A stretch of 54,554 nucleotides of DNA from Bacteroidota bacterium. GTDB lineage: Bacteria > Bacteroidota > Bacteroidia > Bacteroidales > JAGONC01. Numbering within the stretch: the stretch's first letter is position 1; each line of letters begins with the position of its first letter. Shown here piece by piece: positions 53,023 through 54,554 of the stretch. Where the stretch lies: assembly GCA_022711405.1 (NCBI GenBank), contig JAKLFC010000022.1, positions 1 through 54,554 on the forward strand, read 5' to 3'. Made by a program: the position numbers and the translations under genes. The notes under the pieces were generated by a model, which was given only the letters and a program-made list of their open reading frames with translations, was not told where the DNA came from and did not search any database.

Positions 53023-53865
53023 ATGAAAGAAGATTACACCTATTCCATAACCCCGCGCGATAGGCTGCTGGATCTGCGACTGAAGGACATCTGGTCGTAC
53101 CGCGATCTCCTGACCCTCTTCGTGCACCGCGACTTTGTCGCCGTGTACAAGCAGACGATCCTGGGGCCGCTGTGGTTCTTCATCCAGCCCATCCTCACCA
53201 CCGCCGTCTACACCATCGTCTTCGGCAACTTCGCAAAGATCCCCACCGACGGCCTGCCACCGGTACTGTTCTACCTGGCCGGCATCACCTCATGGAACTA
53301 TTTTGCCAGCTGTTTCTCAAAGACCTCCAACAGCTTCGTGGCCAACGCCGGCATCTTCGGCAAGGTCTATTTCCCCCGTGTGGTCGTCCCGCTGTCGGTG
53401 ACCATCAGCAACCTGATCACCTTCGGGATCCAGCTGCTGCTGTTCCTGACGTTCATGGTGGTTTATGCCATCAGGGGAGCAGCCATTCATCCCAACATTC
53501 ACCTGTTGCTGTTCCCTGTCCTGGTGGTGATGATGGGCGTGATGGGGCTGGGGTTCGGCATGCTGGTATCGGCCATGACCACCAAGTACCGCGACCTGCA
53601 GTTCCTGGTGAATTTCGGCATTCAGCTGCTGATGTACGCCACGCCGATCATCTACCCGATCTCCGCCATCCCTGAGAAGTATCATTGGATCATCATCGCC
53701 AATCCCATGTCGTCCATCGTGGAGACGTTCCGTTATGCCTTCCTTGGGGTGGGAGGGTTCAGCTGGAGTGGGCTGGCGTACTCGTTCGGCTTCACCGTCG
53801 CAGTGTTTCTCCTCGGGCTGGTCATCTTTAACCGGACGGAGAAGAATTTTATGGATACCGTTTGA
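53023..53865 (+). CDS. wzm: ABC-2 type polysaccharide export permease (Wzm-like)
   Basis: 280 residues from the ATG at 53023; the frame runs back into the inverted repeat without homology. The N-terminal amphipathic region (LLDLRLKDIWSYRDLLTLFVHRDF) and PLWFFIQPILTTAVYTIVFGN are typical of O-antigen/teichoic acid exporters. Six hydrophobic segments follow, with YATPIIYPISAIPEKY near the fifth. The matching ATPase (Wzt) is expected downstream. Instead the repeat-flanked four-helix-bundle gene follows immediately, and any ATPase lies past the window edge. Confidence 0.93.
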   Translation: MKEDYTYSITPRDRLLDLRLKDIWSYRDLLTLFVHRDFVAVYKQTILGPLWFFIQPILTTAVYTIVFGNFAKIPTDGLPPVLFYLAGITSWNYFASCFSKTSNSFVANAGIFGKVYFPRVVVPLSVTISNLITFGIQLLLFLTFMVVYAIRGAAIHPNIHLLLFPVLVVMMGVMGLGFGMLVSAMTTKYRDLQFLVNFGIQLLMYATPIIYPISAIPEKYHWIIIANPMSSIVETFRYAFLGVGGFSWSGLAYSFGFTVAVFLLGLVIFNRTEKNFMDTV

Positions 53866-53867
53866 TG

Positions 53868-53955
53868 TTTCAGAGTTTCAGAGTTTCAGGGTTTCAGAGT
53901 TTCAGGGTTTCAGAGTTTCAGAGTTTCAGAGTTTCAGAGTTTCAGGGTTTCAGAG
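53868..53955. repeat. Left array: eleven tandem 8-bp units TTTCAGRG
   Basis: Eleven head-to-tail units, eight TTTCAGAG and three TTTCAGGG (units 3, 5 and 10). Starts 2 bp after the wzm stop. Oriented opposite to the right array at 54404 onward. Confidence 0.97.
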
Positions 53956-54022
53956 TTTACACCGTAGGTGTTCAAGTGTTGTAGTTTAAGATTCGGGTTT
54001 TAGGGTAATTAATAGATGTTTT

Positions 54023-54409
54023 ATGACGGTAAGGCGATTTGAAGATTTGGAGGTGTGGAAGGATGCCAGGGTGCTGCATCGTAAATTATGGGATATTGCT
54101 GTCAATACGGAGCTGTCAAAGAATTATGCGTTGAAGCATCAGATCCTGGGATCTTCCGGGTCCGTAATGGATAACATCGCAGAAGGATTTGAAAGGGATG
54201 GGAAAAAGGAATTCCTGAATTTTCTTTTCATTGCCAAAGGATCATTGGGCGAAACCCGATCACAGGTTCACCGGATGGTCGATGCAGAATATATTAGCGA
54301 GGAAAAATACAATGAGTTGATAAATGATTGCTTAAATCTTTCAGGAAAATTATCTCATTTCATATCATACTTGAAAAACTCAGAATACTCTGGCCTCAAA
54401 AAACGCTGA
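54023..54409 (+). CDS. Four-helix-bundle protein (23S rRNA intervening sequence protein family, Avd-like fold)
   Basis: 128 residues. Family landmarks: FEDLEVWKDARVL at the start, NIAEGFERDGKKEF (51-64), and FLFIAKGSLGETRSQVHRM. The family was named from genes in intervening sequences of 23S rRNA and shares its fold with Avd of diversity-generating retroelements. No reverse transcriptase or rRNA is near. The gene lies between two opposed 8-bp repeat arrays. Its last codons and stop (AAACGCTGA) run into the first CGCTGAAA unit of the right array. Molecular function unknown. Confidence 0.92.
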   Translation: MTVRRFEDLEVWKDARVLHRKLWDIAVNTELSKNYALKHQILGSSGSVMDNIAEGFERDGKKEFLNFLFIAKGSLGETRSQVHRMVDAEYISEEKYNELINDCLNLSGKLSHFISYLKNSEYSGLKKR

Positions 54410-54554
54410 AACGCTGAAACGCTGAAACGCTGAAACCCTGAAACCCTGAAACCCTGAAACCCTGAAACCCTGAAACCCTGAAACCCTGAAACCCTGAAAC
54501 CCTGAAACCCTGAAACCCTGAAACCCTGAAACCCTGAAACCCTGAAACCCTGAA
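54404..54554. repeat. Right array: 8-bp units CGCTGAAA then CCCTGAAA, running off the edge
   Basis: Four CGCTGAAA units (54404-54435), then fourteen complete CCCTGAAA units and a partial one to the last base of the window. CCCTGAAA is the reverse complement of the TTTCAGGG units in the left array. The array length is unknown because the window ends inside it. Confidence 0.97.

Noticed and set aside
53735..53989. Frame through the 3' part of wzm and the left array
   Set aside because: It is out of frame with the well-supported permease, and the FQSFRVSE-like repeats come from the DNA array.
54023..54409. Four-helix-bundle gene as Avd of a diversity-generating retroelement
   Set aside because: No reverse transcriptase, template repeat or variable repeat pair is present in the window. 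The fold link alone is insufficient, though more sequence to the right would be needed to exclude it.
54404..54554. CCCTGAAA array as a telomere-like repeat
   Set aside because: It resembles plant CCCTAAA but is only 8-bp, bacterial, internal to a gene context and mirrored by an inverted array at 53868. The window simply ends inside it.
53868..54554. Arrays as a CRISPR locus
   Set aside because: Units are 8 bp and contiguous with no spacers, and no cas genes are present.

Overview
The window reads as a chromosomal segment of an uncultured Bacteroidota bacterium, most likely of the class Bacteroidia. The evidence is the fused lpxC/fabZ gene, PorX (type IX secretion regulator), GWxTD and BatA-like proteins, an UpxY-type NusG paralogue heading a polysaccharide locus, and many promoters of the Bacteroidetes form TTG-N17-23-TAnnTTTG. 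Most genes are ordinary housekeeping or envelope genes. Interest concentrates in the repeat-rich intergenic regions after about 36 kb.

Layout. 1-4.5 kb, minus strand: lipid A genes lpxA (cut by the window edge), lpxC/fabZ and lpxD, then an HD phosphohydrolase. 4.6-11 kb, plus: porX, tsaE, alanine dehydrogenase, aroB, aroA and a LutA-like CCG protein, with start/stop overlaps linking the first three. 11-18 kb: an outer-membrane barrel protein, a 46-residue lipoprotein, an AmrS-type radical SAM enzyme, an SGNH lipoprotein, a GWxTD protein and a GH29 fucosidase. 18.2-24.3 kb, plus: rlmB, two GT-C membrane proteins that carry related C-terminal modules, and a MORN-type lipoprotein, all overlapping. 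24.4-31.2 kb: gdhA, a rubrerythrin-like protein, a BatA-like protein, parC. 31.3-38 kb: pepE, aroE, an unusual flavodoxin, a TPR protein, glmM, a CDGSH protein and a dihydroorotate-dehydrogenase-like protein. 38-41.6 kb: a GT2 glycosyltransferase, divergent MazEF-like and HicBA toxin-antitoxin pairs, and miaA. 42-47 kb: a TonB-dependent receptor, an exported protein, a beta-carbonic anhydrase and an AlbA_2-domain protein. 47-54.5 kb: a surface-polysaccharide locus (upxY, wza, wzc, HAD, winged-helix/nucleotidyltransferase-like, wzm). At the right edge a four-helix-bundle (23S rRNA intervening-sequence) protein gene sits between two opposed arrays of 8-bp repeats.

The best candidate for an undescribed system is that last unit: a four-helix-bundle gene bracketed by inverted arrays of TTTCAGRG / CCCTGAAA, with the gene's stop codon inside the first repeat unit of the right array. 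Two gene-less elements of similar design lie at 52841-53001 and 36277-36388: long hairpins whose arms contain short phased repeats. Other dispersed elements include a 26-bp perfect palindrome family with a separable companion hairpin module, a cluster of palindromes with conserved loops and changing stems, and degenerate repeats that run in frame through the 3' end of the GT2 gene. All functional claims for these repeats are inference. What is directly visible is their sequence, arrangement and symmetry.
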